Source of the DNA: Archaeoglobaceae archaeon
Lineage (GTDB): Archaea; Halobacteriota; Archaeoglobi; Archaeoglobales; Archaeoglobaceae
Assembly: GCA_027036775.1 (NCBI GenBank)
Contig: JALWDS010000047.1
Span: 1 to 64,000, forward strand
Direction: 5' to 3'
Length of the DNA stretch: 64,000 nucleotides
The position numbers and the translations under genes were made by a program. Numbering within the stretch: position 1 is the first letter of the stretch; each line of letters opens with the position of its first letter. The notes beneath the pieces were generated by a model. The model was not told the DNA's origin. It did no database searches and saw nothing but the letters and a program-made list of their open reading frames with translations. Shown in pieces: positions 34,263 to 42,204 of the stretch.

Positions 34263-34982
34263 TTAAATCTCTTCCTCCTCGAACTCCTCAACCTCCTCTA
34301 CCTCTGGAAGTTCCACGTCCACCTCGTGACCCATCATCCTGAGATACTCCTTTATCATCCTCGGAAACTTTGAGGCCTCGATGAATCTCAGACCCAACCT
34401 CTCGCTCCACTTCCTTATTCCGACGTCGCTACTAACTACTCCGGCGGAAAGCTCCTTGGCTAAAAGGAGAACGTCCAAATCTGGTGGGCTGTCGAGTATC
34501 CCCTGCCTCATCGCGGTCTTATACTTCTCCCTGAACTTTCCTATGAGCGATCCGACCTCCCTCTCTATGTCTTCCTTGCTCTTCTCCTCCATCAGGGCTT
34601 TGAGAGTTATGGCTGAACTCTCCCATATGAACTCCTCAGCGATCTTCCTCCCCTTGTTTATCCTCCCCCTCACTGTGGATATGTATTCGTAGAATATTAT
34701 AGAAGGAATTGTAACTTCATATCTGTTGGGAGTCTTTTTCACGAGCCACGTGTCCAACTTGACGAAAATCTCTGGATCGCACTTGTGCCTCTTTAGGAAA
34801 CTCACGACTTCCGTGTAAACGGTCGGATACGGAATGTAACAGCTCATGTCCAGCTTCAGCCTTGCCAGAGCTATGAGGTCGAGTATCTTGTGTGCACACT
34901 CGCAGAGGCTTTCGCACCCCTCTTTCATCCTCATCCCAGCATCTGTTATTGCCGTAGTATCCAACACGAACCTTTGCCTCAC
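34263..34982 (-). CDS. RNA ligase partner protein (PIN-domain, TIGR03875-like)
   Basis: This 239-residue protein matches the archaeal RNA ligase partner family. Segments include RFVLDTTAITDAG at the start, ILDLIALARLKLDMSCYIP, KLDTWLVKKTPNRYEV, GRKIAEEFIWES and ILDSPPDLDVLLLAKEL, with the acidic residues of a PIN nuclease fold. The start is GTG 34982; the open frame continues upstream to 35138 but crosses the divergent gene. Its usual partner, the Rnl3-type RNA ligase, is not adjacent. The acidic C-terminus (EVEEVEEFEEEEI) is an extra tail. Confidence 0.85.
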   Translation of the reverse strand: MRQRFVLDTTAITDAGMRMKEGCESLCECAHKILDLIALARLKLDMSCYIPYPTVYTEVVSFLKRHKCDPEIFVKLDTWLVKKTPNRYEVTIPSIIFYEYISTVRGRINKGRKIAEEFIWESSAITLKALMEEKSKEDIEREVGSLIGKFREKYKTAMRQGILDSPPDLDVLLLAKELSAGVVSSDVGIRKWSERLGLRFIEASKFPRMIKEYLRMMGHEVDVELPEVEEVEEFEEEEI

Positions 34983-35018
34983 ACAAAGGGTTATTTGTCG
35001 GTATTTGTAACTTTTTTC

Positions 35019-35777
35019 ATGGTGATAACTCTGCTTACGGACTTCGGAGACTTCTATCCGGGTGTGATGAAGGGGGTGATTTTGAAGGTCAATCCTAAAG
35101 CCAAGATCGTGGACGTATCTCACAACATCGAACCTCAAAACGTTTTGCAGGGAGCATTCCTACTCTACAACGCATACAGATTCTTCCCCAACGCAATTCA
35201 CATCGCAGTCGTTGATCCGGGTGTGGGAGGTGGTAGGAAAGCTCTGATATTCGAATGCAGAAATCACATCTTTGTCGCTCCAGACAACGGCATAGCCTAC
35301 CCTTCAGCCGTGGAGGACGGTATAGAGAGGGTTTGGCTTATAGACGAGAGTAAAACTTCGGAAGTAACTGGAGTTCTCTCAAAAACTTTTCACGGAAGAG
35401 ACGTTTTCGCACCAGCTGGAGCCTACGCTTCTATCGGAATGATAAAGGAGATAGCAGAGCCTTACCACGGAGATTTCGTCAAGCTCGACATCTTCGACTA
35501 CAGAGTTGTTGAAAACAGGTTGGTTTGCAGAGTGGTTTTCGTCGATAGGTTTGGAAACGTCGTCACGAACGTTAGGTCGGAGGACGTTAGAGGGAGATAC
35601 GTCGTCTTCGAAGGCGTAAAGATTCCAATAGTTGAGTGCTACGAAGACGTTGAAGTGGGAGAGCCTTTGGCTTTGATAGGTAGCTTCGACACACTCGAAC
35701 TGAGCGTGAGGGAAGGCAGTTTTGCGGAGCAATTTGGAGTTAGGTCGAAGATGGAGTTGGAGCTTGAGATAATTTAA
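35019..35777 (+). CDS. S-adenosylmethionine hydroxide adenosyltransferase (DUF62)
   Basis: This 252-residue protein of the DUF62/fluorinase-like family hydrolyses SAM to adenosine and methionine. Conserved features are LLTDFGDFYPGVMKGVI at the start, VDVSHNIEPQNVLQGAF, VVDPGVGG, APDNG, TFHGRDVFAPAGA and VDRFGNVVTNV. ATG 35019 is the start; the GTG next to it is an alternative. A 36-bp divergent promoter region separates it from the RNA-ligase-partner gene. Confidence 0.92.
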   Translation: MVITLLTDFGDFYPGVMKGVILKVNPKAKIVDVSHNIEPQNVLQGAFLLYNAYRFFPNAIHIAVVDPGVGGGRKALIFECRNHIFVAPDNGIAYPSAVEDGIERVWLIDESKTSEVTGVLSKTFHGRDVFAPAGAYASIGMIKEIAEPYHGDFVKLDIFDYRVVENRLVCRVVFVDRFGNVVTNVRSEDVRGRYVVFEGVKIPIVECYEDVEVGEPLALIGSFDTLELSVREGSFAEQFGVRSKMELELEII

Positions 35778-35801
35778 AAAACTTCGCATCGAAGTGTGGT
35801 T

Positions 35802-36212
35802 ATGGAGGAGATCAGCGAGAGAACCCTCGCAAAGATGGTTGAAACCATAAACGCCCATTTACCGAAGAGGCAGAGAAAACTCAAAGAGCTTTTAAACGAG
35901 AGATATCCGACATACGAGGCGAGAGACGGAAACAGATACCTCATAGAGAGGAGGGAGCTGGAGTTCATAGCAAAGCATTTGAACGAGGAAGAAATCGAAG
36001 ATTTCAAAGTTCCCATAGTGTTCGAGATGTATTCTTTGGGAGGTTCGGTTTTGATTTACGTCAAGGACAGGCTTCATGCGGAGTTCATAAGGAGGGCCTT
36101 CGGATACGACCGATTCCACGAGGGTAAGATGGTTCTTCACATGCATGAAATGGCAAATGTGAGAAAGGTTTTAAGGACCGCAACTCAAGTGGCCTACGGG
36201 GTGATGGTGTGA
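35802..36212 (+). CDS. UPF0216/DUF61 family protein
   Basis: This 136-residue archaeal protein matches UPF0216: an N-terminal helix MVETINAHLPKRQRKLKEL, then RDGNRYLIERREL and the ELEFIAKHL helix, then IVFEMYSLGGSVLIYVKD. No function is established for the family. ATG 35802 is chosen; a GTG lies two codons upstream. It overlaps a small zinc-ribbon gene by 4 bp. Confidence 0.85.
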   Translation: MEEISERTLAKMVETINAHLPKRQRKLKELLNERYPTYEARDGNRYLIERRELEFIAKHLNEEEIEDFKVPIVFEMYSLGGSVLIYVKDRLHAEFIRRAFGYDRFHEGKMVLHMHEMANVRKVLRTATQVAYGVMV

Positions 36213-36373
36213 TAGAGCTTAAAAACCTGCACTGTGCGAGGTGCGGTAGCGAGTTCGATATAGTGGTTAAGAGGACTACGGGATATTCGGGAGTTCTGCA
36301 CATTCCAAACCTCTACTGCCCCTTCTGCGGAAGTAGGAGGCTGATGAAGAAACAGGGGCTGTTTTTCGATTGA
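36209..36373 (+). CDS. Small zinc-ribbon protein, unknown function
   Basis: This 54-residue frame begins GTG 36209 inside the UPF0216 stop (GTGTGA overlap) and reads MIELKNLHCARCGSEFDIVV to QGLFFD. It has two CxxC pairs, CARC and CPFC, forming a likely zinc ribbon. It is too short for homology calls but the CxxC spacing, coupling and compact operon setting support a real gene. Confidence 0.7.
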   Translation: MIELKNLHCARCGSEFDIVVKRTTGYSGVLHIPNLYCPFCGSRRLMKKQGLFFD

Positions 36374-36383
36374 CATACCAAAA

Positions 36384-36391
36384 GTTTATAT
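36384..36391 (+). promoter_or_regulatory. TATA box of the KaiC-like gene
   Basis: TTTATATT preceded by AAAAG lies about 27 nt before ATG 36415, the pattern of a strong archaeal promoter with a very short or absent leader. Confidence 0.5.
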
Positions 36392-36414
36392 TTTAGTTTA
36401 CCTTAATATATTAC

Positions 36415-37272
36415 ATGGCGAGGTATTACGAGTTAAGGGAACTTGAGACTAAGGCTCCTAAGCTCTTCGGAATTCCCACCGGAACTAAGTTGGACGAGAT
36501 GTTTTACAAGGTGGAGCTTGAAGGTGATAGATACGTCAAAAAACCCTTGGGAGGTATTCCATACCTTTCGGTCTTAAACGTCACGGGAATTCCAGATACT
36601 GGTAAGAGCGTTTTGGCCGAACAGTTTGCTGTAACTCAAGCGAATTTGGGATACAGGGTTCTATACGTTACGGTTGAAAGTCCTGCCAACTTCCTATACA
36701 CCGCCTTAAAGAACAAGGCTCAGGCTTTAAACGCCGATTTCAGCAAAGTTGAGGAAAACGTTGTGGTCATAGACGCATCTGAGAGCGAAGAGCTTAGGGA
36801 GAATCCGAAAGCTTTGATAGACACGATGGCCCACGCGATAAGGGAGAGGAAGGTCACTAACACTATAATAGACAGCATAACGGGTCTATACGAACACAAG
36901 GAGGTTATGGCGAGACAGATAGTCAGGCAGTTCTTCAACTTCTTGAAGAAGTTCAAGCAAACCGCAATACTCGTTTCACAAAAGAGATCAGCTCAAGCGA
37001 GTGAAAGTGCCGAAGCTGCTGGTGGTTTGGCGGTTGCACACATAGTCGATGGAACGATAGTTTTAGACAAGAAGCTGATAGAGACGAGGTGGGACGTGAA
37101 TCTATACGGCCTACCTATAGGTAGCGTTTTGAGAACTATTAGGATAGACGGATGCAGGCTCTGCGGTCACGATTCGAGAACTTGGGTTTTTGAGATAACG
37201 GAGTTGGGAACGATAAACATAATCTGTCCCCTAAGCGAATTTATAAAGAGGAGGGGAAGGGTTGAGGAGTGA
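36415..37272 (+). CDS. KaiC-like RecA-superfamily ATPase (AF_0351-type)
   Basis: This 285-residue protein has a single RecA/KaiC domain with Walker A TGIPDTGKSV and a Walker B-like NTIIDSITGLYE. It contains KRSAQASESAEAAGG, and a late CRLCGHDSRTW segment with a CxxC pair. It fits the KaiC_arch_3 family, which regularly occurs beside a TIGR03879-type partner, present here as the next gene. A signalling or DNA-related role is inferred from family only. No circadian genes are here. Confidence 0.85.
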   Translation: MARYYELRELETKAPKLFGIPTGTKLDEMFYKVELEGDRYVKKPLGGIPYLSVLNVTGIPDTGKSVLAEQFAVTQANLGYRVLYVTVESPANFLYTALKNKAQALNADFSKVEENVVVIDASESEELRENPKALIDTMAHAIRERKVTNTIIDSITGLYEHKEVMARQIVRQFFNFLKKFKQTAILVSQKRSAQASESAEAAGGLAVAHIVDGTIVLDKKLIETRWDVNLYGLPIGSVLRTIRIDGCRLCGHDSRTWVFEITELGTINIICPLSEFIKRRGRVEE

Positions 37273-37283
37273 GGTGATGTGGT

Positions 37284-37895
37284 ATGGGGTTTGAGGTCAT
37301 AACGAAACCGAAGGGTGGGGATATAGACAAGATGGCCGAAAAGGTCTTTTGGGAGGCCATTAAGATGTTGGGAGGTTTGAAGAAGCTTGTGGAATACAGA
37401 AATCTGACTTGGTTACCGAGCTTGGCCGAAGCGAGTTACGTGGTTGTTTTGAAGAACGAGGCAATGAAAACTTACAGCGAGATAGCTAACATACTCGGCA
37501 TAACGGAACAAACGGTCAAGAACATAGCGACTGCGGATGAGGAGGAGGTCAAGAAATACATCGAGGGAGAGCTTGAGGAGAGGCCCAAGGAGCACATAGC
37601 CGGTGGAATAGCAAAGCTTGCTTACAAGAAGCTCAAAGAGGAGGGAAGACTTGATACAGAGGAGATAGAGTTGAAGAGGGAAGAAATGGAGGTCTTGGAC
37701 GTCGATTGGGCTGTTCACGTCTTGGCCAAGATAAGGGGGCTGGACTTCCCAGTTGAGAAGGAGCAGTTGATGGAGAGGTTGAAGGGAATGGTTATTAAGG
37801 GCAAGAAGATTGAAGAAATACTGGACAAACTTGAGTATCCCATAAGGTCACCTGCACAGCTGTTACATCAAATCAAAACCCACCTCCAGAGCTGA
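37284..37895 (+). CDS. KaiC-associated regulatory protein (TIGR03879-like)
   Basis: This 203-residue protein has a helix-turn-helix-like region (AMKTYSEIANILGITEQTV, followed by KNIATADEEEV) near residues 60-90. The rest is helical and charged. It matches the probable regulatory-domain family that always sits next to an AF_0351-type KaiC protein. It begins 11 bp after the KaiC stop. Its end overlaps the convergent restriction enzyme by 23 bp. Confidence 0.78.
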   Translation: MGFEVITKPKGGDIDKMAEKVFWEAIKMLGGLKKLVEYRNLTWLPSLAEASYVVVLKNEAMKTYSEIANILGITEQTVKNIATADEEEVKKYIEGELEERPKEHIAGGIAKLAYKKLKEEGRLDTEEIELKREEMEVLDVDWAVHVLAKIRGLDFPVEKEQLMERLKGMVIKGKKIEEILDKLEYPIRSPAQLLHQIKTHLQS

Positions 37896-38475
37896 TCAAA
37901 CTCTCTGGAATTATTCCCAGAACCAAAACGGGTATATCTATATCCGCGACACCCCTATTTTTTAAATCCCAAACGAGCTGTTCGAAATACGATACACCGG
38001 TGGACATTAAAGTTTGCATCTCTTTGACGGGAACGATTTCAACACCGACATCTATGTATCCCAAGTTGTGGAATATCGTCATCTTCGCGGATATGTTGTA
38101 AACCATAAATGCATACTTACCGAACTGAACTTCAACCCCCACCCTATTTTTGACGAAGTCCATCTCTCTATACGCATCTTTTCCAACCCTTAATTTCGGT
38201 CTGTAATCGTTTACGTAACAATCTTCTGGATACTTGACGGACACTCTCACGGGTTTCCAACCTCTTTTTGTGAATTCTATTTTGAACAACTTGTTTAAGC
38301 ATTTAGGATTGTATAGTATGCTTCCGTTCTTTGTTTTCTCCTTACTGACCTTGTTCTTGCAGACTTCCGCATTTACAGATTCTATTACATCGACTATCTC
38401 CTTGTATTCGTTGGTGTATTTGTTTTTCAAAATTTTCTCTCCGTTCTTTACCGAATAAATTCCGACTATCTTCAT
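37873..38475 (-). CDS. Type II restriction endonuclease, BglII/BstYI family
   Basis: This 200-residue enzyme shows the BglII-type active site: D106 in YREMDFVKNR and E115-V-Q117 in VGVEVQFGKYAFMVYN. The spacing of nine residues between the aspartate and glutamate, and the E-x-Q in place of E-x-K, match BglII. The downstream KMTIFHNLGYIDVGVEIVP fits the same family. Related enzymes cut GATC-centred hexamers (AGATCT, RGATCY), so a similar target is likely but not proven. It starts directly after its cognate methyltransferase stop. Confidence 0.82.
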   Translation of the reverse strand: MKIVGIYSVKNGEKILKNKYTNEYKEIVDVIESVNAEVCKNKVSKEKTKNGSILYNPKCLNKLFKIEFTKRGWKPVRVSVKYPEDCYVNDYRPKLRVGKDAYREMDFVKNRVGVEVQFGKYAFMVYNISAKMTIFHNLGYIDVGVEIVPVKEMQTLMSTGVSYFEQLVWDLKNRGVADIDIPVLVLGIIPESLISSGGGF

Positions 38476-38476
38476 G

Positions 38477-39481
38477 CTAATCCATCCAGTTTAGTAGAGT
38501 TTTCCATTCCTCTGGAGGTTTTGCAACCTTTTCCCTACCGCTTGGCTGGTATATTGGCCTTCCGAGTGGTCTTCTCTTCAACTTACCCTCCAAAGCATCG
38601 AGAACTCTTTGGAACGCTATGTCGCAATAATTTTTGACTATATCAACTCCGGCACTCCTTCTGTTGTTTAAAAGGGATGCCAATACTGAAGAACCGACGC
38701 CCATAAAGGGATCGATAACCCAATCCCCCTCGTTAGTTAGGGCTAAAACCAGTCTCTCTACGAGTTCTATTGGAAATTGGGCAGGATGCGGTGTCTTTTC
38801 TGGATGATTTGCTTTGACGTTTGGAATTTCCCAAATCTCCTTCTCCCAATCTTCTAAAACTACTTTCCAGACGTCCGAGGGATTTTTACCCAGAGGATGG
38901 CAACTCGGCTTGCCTTTGTTTGGACCCTTGTAGGCCCTCTTACCAGGATACTTTTGAGGAACCCTAACAGCGTCTAAATTAAATACGTATTTGTCTGACT
39001 TCGTAAACCAAAGTATCACTTCATACCTCCCAGAAAATCTCGTTTTGGCATGCAATCCATGTTCAAAATGCCAAATTATTCTATTTCTGAGTTTCAATCC
39101 GAGTTTCTTAAATATTGGATAGAAGTATATATCCAACGGAAAAACTTCACGATTCTCAACGTAGTTTCCAACTTCCCAGCATATGCTACCGTCGTTCCTC
39201 AGTATCCTAACGCACTCCTTTACGACCTCTTCCTGCCACTGCAGATACTCTCTAAACTCTTTTTTGTTCTCGTATGGTTTTCCTATATTGTAGGGTGGCG
39301 ATGTGACGATTAAGGTCGCAAAGTTGTTGGGAACCTCTCTCAAAAAATCGAGAACGTCACCGTGAACCAAACACACGTCGTAGTTCGGATTAAACCTTCT
39401 ACCGTAATAAACCCTTTTACCTTTGATCTCGATCTCTTGAGGCAACTCGAAATCTCTGACGTTCGTGTAGTTTATGGCCAT
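38477..39481 (-). CDS. DNA methyltransferase (beta-class, likely N4-cytosine) of the BglII-type system
   Basis: This 334-residue enzyme has the catalytic motif TSPPYNIGK near residues 60-70 and the SAM motif DPFMGVGSSVLASLLNN near 260, the beta-class order (catalytic motif first). The SPPY form is more typical of N4-cytosine than of N6-adenine enzymes. Its neighbour is a BglII-type endonuclease, and M.BglII is an N4-cytosine enzyme. The gene is separated from the endonuclease start by 1 bp. The base composition is visibly lower in G+C than surrounding genes. Confidence 0.88.
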   Translation of the reverse strand: MAINYTNVRDFELPQEIEIKGKRVYYGRRFNPNYDVCLVHGDVLDFLREVPNNFATLIVTSPPYNIGKPYENKKEFREYLQWQEEVVKECVRILRNDGSICWEVGNYVENREVFPLDIYFYPIFKKLGLKLRNRIIWHFEHGLHAKTRFSGRYEVILWFTKSDKYVFNLDAVRVPQKYPGKRAYKGPNKGKPSCHPLGKNPSDVWKVVLEDWEKEIWEIPNVKANHPEKTPHPAQFPIELVERLVLALTNEGDWVIDPFMGVGSSVLASLLNNRRSAGVDIVKNYCDIAFQRVLDALEGKLKRRPLGRPIYQPSGREKVAKPPEEWKTLLNWMD

Positions 39482-39565
39482 GTTTTAAATAACCCGATGC
39501 GGAGATATAAAATTATCTTCATCGAATTTCAAAAAACCTTAATATTACCTTGAGTTGTTTCCAAC

Positions 39566-39913
39566 ATGATTCTCTACAAACAGTTCGGGTTGAGTGCGAG
39601 GGATGCAGCTGAAATTACTGCAGACGTTGTTGAAATCATACAGAAGAGGTTGGATGACGAGAAGGCAGTTGAGTTTTTGAAGAGAAAGTATAGCGGAGAC
39701 AAGCTGTTGTTTGCGGTTCTAATGGTAGGTAGGGTTACTGGAATGACTTTGGCTATACAAGACTTCGAAAAGGCCAAGATGATACTCGCAGACTTCTCAA
39801 GGTTGATAAAGATTTTAAACGAAAGGGGAAAGGAGGAGCTCGTTAAAACTCTCGAAAGGGAGATACTCGAAGAGGCCTACGCTGAGGAGGAGCTTAGGAA
39901 AGGATACGCATGA
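39566..39913 (+). CDS. Small helical protein, unknown function
   Basis: This 115-residue protein is helical and charged (RDAAEITADVVEIIQKRL, the GMTLAIQDFEKAKMIL segment, EEELRKGYA). I do not recognise it. It overlaps the next gene at an ATGATG/TGA junction (4 bp), so the two are coupled. A TTAATATTA promoter-like sequence lies ~25 bp upstream of its ATG. Confidence 0.6.
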   Translation: MILYKQFGLSARDAAEITADVVEIIQKRLDDEKAVEFLKRKYSGDKLLFAVLMVGRVTGMTLAIQDFEKAKMILADFSRLIKILNERGKEELVKTLEREILEEAYAEEELRKGYA

Positions 39914-40407
39914 TGTTTGCGGAGTTAACCGTGGGAAATAAAAAGGTCAGGATTCCGTTCGTTTGTAGGATGTGCGGTGAATGTTGTAGAAAACTCGGCA
40001 AAGTCGTTTTCGATCCGAGGACTGGAAGGATTTACATCGAAGATTTGGAAGTGGAATGGATCGAAGGATTGGAGAGATACAAGTATTTTCCTCACCCGAT
40101 AAAGATCCCCTGCCCATTTCTTAAGGGAAACAGATGCGAAATACACGACATAAGACCGAGAAGCTGTAGGGAGTTCCCGCTTTTAACGGGTGACTTGGGC
40201 GTGGATTGCCCAGCTCTAAAGTCTTTTGAGAGAATTTTGAAGGCTTTTAAACCGGATAAGGTGGATATCAAGATCGTTGAAGGTGAAGTGGAGCGGATAA
40301 AGATTCCGAGAAGCTTCTTAAGGATTTTTCAGAGTGCGAATCCGACGAAGGAGGAAGAGAAGACGTTTCTCAAACTGAACACCTTAGAGAAAAATTTAAA
40401 TTCTTGA
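39910..40407 (+). CDS. YkgJ-type zinc/iron-chelating cysteine-cluster protein
   Basis: This 165-residue protein has the cluster CRMCGECCRKLGKVVF near the N-terminus, then PCPFLKGNRCEIHDIRPRSC and REFPL, which define the YkgJ/UPF0153 family. The cysteines likely bind zinc or an Fe-S cluster. No reaction is known. It is coupled to the preceding helical protein and lies just upstream of a tRNA gene. Confidence 0.85.
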   Translation: MMFAELTVGNKKVRIPFVCRMCGECCRKLGKVVFDPRTGRIYIEDLEVEWIEGLERYKYFPHPIKIPCPFLKGNRCEIHDIRPRSCREFPLLTGDLGVDCPALKSFERILKAFKPDKVDIKIVEGEVERIKIPRSFLRIFQSANPTKEEEKTFLKLNTLEKNLNS

Positions 40408-40425
40408 GAGGGATACGATAATCAA

Positions 40426-40503
40426 GGGCCCGTAGCTTAGCCAGGTCAGAGCGCCCGGCTCATAACCGGGCGGTCGAGGGTTCAAATCCCTCCGGGCCCA
40501 CCA
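40426..40503 (+). tRNA. tRNA with CAT anticodon (probably Ile2, or elongator Met)
   Basis: The acceptor stem GGGCCCG pairs with CGGGCCC, the anticodon stem CCCGG/CCGGG encloses CTCATAA, and the T arm is GAGGG-TTCAAAT-CCCTC. Discriminator A and a genomic CCA follow. Anticodon CAT could be Met or, when C34 is modified to agmatidine, Ile. The GGGCCCG acceptor is typical of archaeal tRNA-Ile, so I favour Ile2; initiator features (A1-U72, three GC pairs GGG/CCC) are absent. Confidence 0.85.
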
Positions 40504-40575
40504 TTTCTACAATCCATCACCGTGTGAGTAAAGCTTATATATTGCTATAATTATCATCATTGGAGGTGGTGGTTT

Positions 40576-40770
40576 TTGACGAAGATAGTCCACGCCCAAA
40601 CCGTGTTGCCAGAGGACGTTTTGGAGCAGTTGAAGAAGAAGACGGGTGAAAGCACGACCAAAGACGCTTTAGCTAAGGCAGTGGAGCATTACCTGAAGTG
40701 TCCTTACGTGCACGAAGACACCTTCGAGAAGAAGTTGGAGGAGATCATCAAGAAGAAAAAGAGGGCTTAA
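40576..40770 (+). CDS. DUF5371 family small protein
   Basis: This 64-residue protein starts TTG 40576 behind GGAGGTGG and matches the archaeal DUF5371 family: KIVHAQTVLPEDVLEQLK, GESTTKDALAKAVEHYL, then a basic tail EEIIKKKKRA. The layout is similar to a ribbon-helix-helix domain but no DNA-binding is proven. It follows the tRNA gene, with a CTTATATA promoter about 40 bp upstream of the start. Confidence 0.8.
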   Translation: MTKIVHAQTVLPEDVLEQLKKKTGESTTKDALAKAVEHYLKCPYVHEDTFEKKLEEIIKKKKRA

Positions 40771-41342
40771 CACCTTCTAACGACTATTTTTTTTGCTATG
40801 TCCTTAGAGAGATCGAAAACATCGTTCCCCCTTTTAACCCTTACGATATCGTCGTTTTCAACGACCTCTATGCACTCGTTAACCTTAATTGGAATTGAAG
40901 GCGGTGCCATCAAAACGATGTATCTCCCCTCCTTTGCATTCGACAGAACTACCTCCTCAACCCTACAGTTCTCACACAGGTTGCAGAAGCCGGAGATTAT
41001 CGGGCAAATCTTCTTTATCACGTCCTCATCGGCGTGATGCTCTATCTCGCAACTCAAAAGCTTTGCCTTCTCCTCGTCAACACCTATAAACCTGAAAAAG
41101 CTCTCGAAGACTTTGTAGCACTTTTTTATTTTCTCCGCAATCCTCCTTCCCTCTTCGGTTAAAACTACGCCCTTGTAGGGGATGTAGTCAACGTATCCCA
41201 TCTCCTTAAGCTTGGAGAACATCTCCGTGACGCTTGAGGGTTTAACGTTTAACCTCTTGGCTATATCGCTCGTCCTCGCTACTCTCTTCTCCTTCTCCTG
41301 AACGTCGAGGATTGCTTCGAGATACTCCTCTATCCTTTCCAC
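40767..41342 (-). CDS. DtxR/IdeR-type metal-dependent regulator with C-terminal cysteine cluster
   Basis: This 191-residue regulator has a DtxR winged helix (TSDIAKRLNVKPSSVTEMFS) and a metal-binding dimerisation domain, with the ligand pattern CEIEHHADEDV. The Cys at the DtxR C102 position (MntR has Glu there) favours Fe2+ over Mn2+. C-terminal to it is CPIISGFCNLCENC, four cysteines spaced 7, 3 and 3, which is not part of the basic family and could bind an Fe-S cluster or zinc. A FeoA-like SH3 domain may form the end. GTG 41342 is the start. It is divergent from larE. Confidence 0.85.
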   Translation of the reverse strand: MERIEEYLEAILDVQEKEKRVARTSDIAKRLNVKPSSVTEMFSKLKEMGYVDYIPYKGVVLTEEGRRIAEKIKKCYKVFESFFRFIGVDEEKAKLLSCEIEHHADEDVIKKICPIISGFCNLCENCRVEEVVLSNAKEGRYIVLMAPPSIPIKVNECIEVVENDDIVRVKRGNDVFDLSKDIAKKIVVRRC

Positions 41343-41376
41343 TTAGGGATTTGGCTGTCAAAATTTTAAACTTTTT

Positions 41377-41388
41377 CTTGACGTCAAG
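41377..41388. promoter_or_regulatory. Palindrome CTTGACGTCAAG before larE
   Basis: A perfect 12-bp palindrome lies directly before the larE ATG (41391) and 35 bp from the divergent DtxR-type gene start. The DtxR-type protein is a candidate binder, by position only. Confidence 0.4.
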
Positions 41389-41390
41389 AC

Positions 41391-42164
41391 ATGGACAAGC
41401 TGGAAAGACTCAAGGCATTCGTTAGGGATAAAGGGAAGGAAGGTGTAATAGTTTCCTTTTCGGGAGGTGTGGACAGCACTACGCTCGCCCTCGTTTGCAG
41501 GGAAGTTGTGGATGTTGTTGCGGTAACTGTGGATTCCGAGGTCCTTCCGAGGAGAGACCTGAAAGACGCGATAGAGATTGCAAAGAGGTTCAAGCTGGAA
41601 CATCACGTCTTAAATATCAGCCTACTCTCAGACGAGAACTTCGTTAAGAACAACGAGGATAGGTGCTACTTTTGCAAAAAGAGGATGATCAAAGCTTTAA
41701 AGGAATTTGGAAGGAAAATCGGCGTGGAAACTATTTTCGAAGGGACGAACGCAAGCGATCTGAAGGGGCACAGACCGGGTTACAGGGCGGTGATTGAGGA
41801 GAACGTTTACAGTCCTTGGGTTGAATTTGGATTCACGAAAGAGGAGATAGTTGCAATAGCTAAGAGGTTGGGTGTTCCTATCAAGCCATCTACAACCTGC
41901 CTCGCAACGAGGATACCCTTTGGAGAGAGTATAACTCTGAAAAGACTTAGGAGAATCGAGAAATCCGAAGAAGTTTTGAGGGATGTTTTAGGGGTCGAAG
42001 TCGTTAGGGTTAGGGATCACGGAGATACAGCGAGGATAGAGGTTGAAAAGAATGATATGACCAAGTTTTTCGATTTGGATGTTATGGAGAGGGTTGCAAA
42101 GATTTTGAAGTCTTTGGGCTACAGATACGTGACTTTGGACCTCGAAGGTTACAGAGCAACTTAA
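41391..42164 (+). CDS. larE: LarE-type ATP-dependent sulfur transferase
   Basis: This 257-residue PP-loop enzyme starts the sulfur-insertion step in the nickel-pincer cofactor pathway. The PP-loop is SFSGGVDSTTLAL, with DRCYFCKKRM, GTNASDLKGHRPGYRAV and KPSTTCLATRIPFGE. The last motif contains the cysteine that donates sulfur in sacrificial LarE enzymes. LarB and LarC are not in the window. LarE homologues also occur without a known racemase, so the sulfur acceptor is not certain. Confidence 0.88.
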   Translation: MDKLERLKAFVRDKGKEGVIVSFSGGVDSTTLALVCREVVDVVAVTVDSEVLPRRDLKDAIEIAKRFKLEHHVLNISLLSDENFVKNNEDRCYFCKKRMIKALKEFGRKIGVETIFEGTNASDLKGHRPGYRAVIEENVYSPWVEFGFTKEEIVAIAKRLGVPIKPSTTCLATRIPFGESITLKRLRRIEKSEEVLRDVLGVEVVRVRDHGDTARIEVEKNDMTKFFDLDVMERVAKILKSLGYRYVTLDLEGYRAT

Positions 42165-42204
42165 CCGCAATCAAAATATATGTGAGGAGAACAGTGTAAG
42201 GGTA

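Noticed and set aside
34890-35018. Upstream extension of the SAM hydrolase gene
   Set aside because: The extra residues overlap the RNA-ligase-partner gene and do not resemble the DUF62 start, which begins exactly at MVITLLTDFG.
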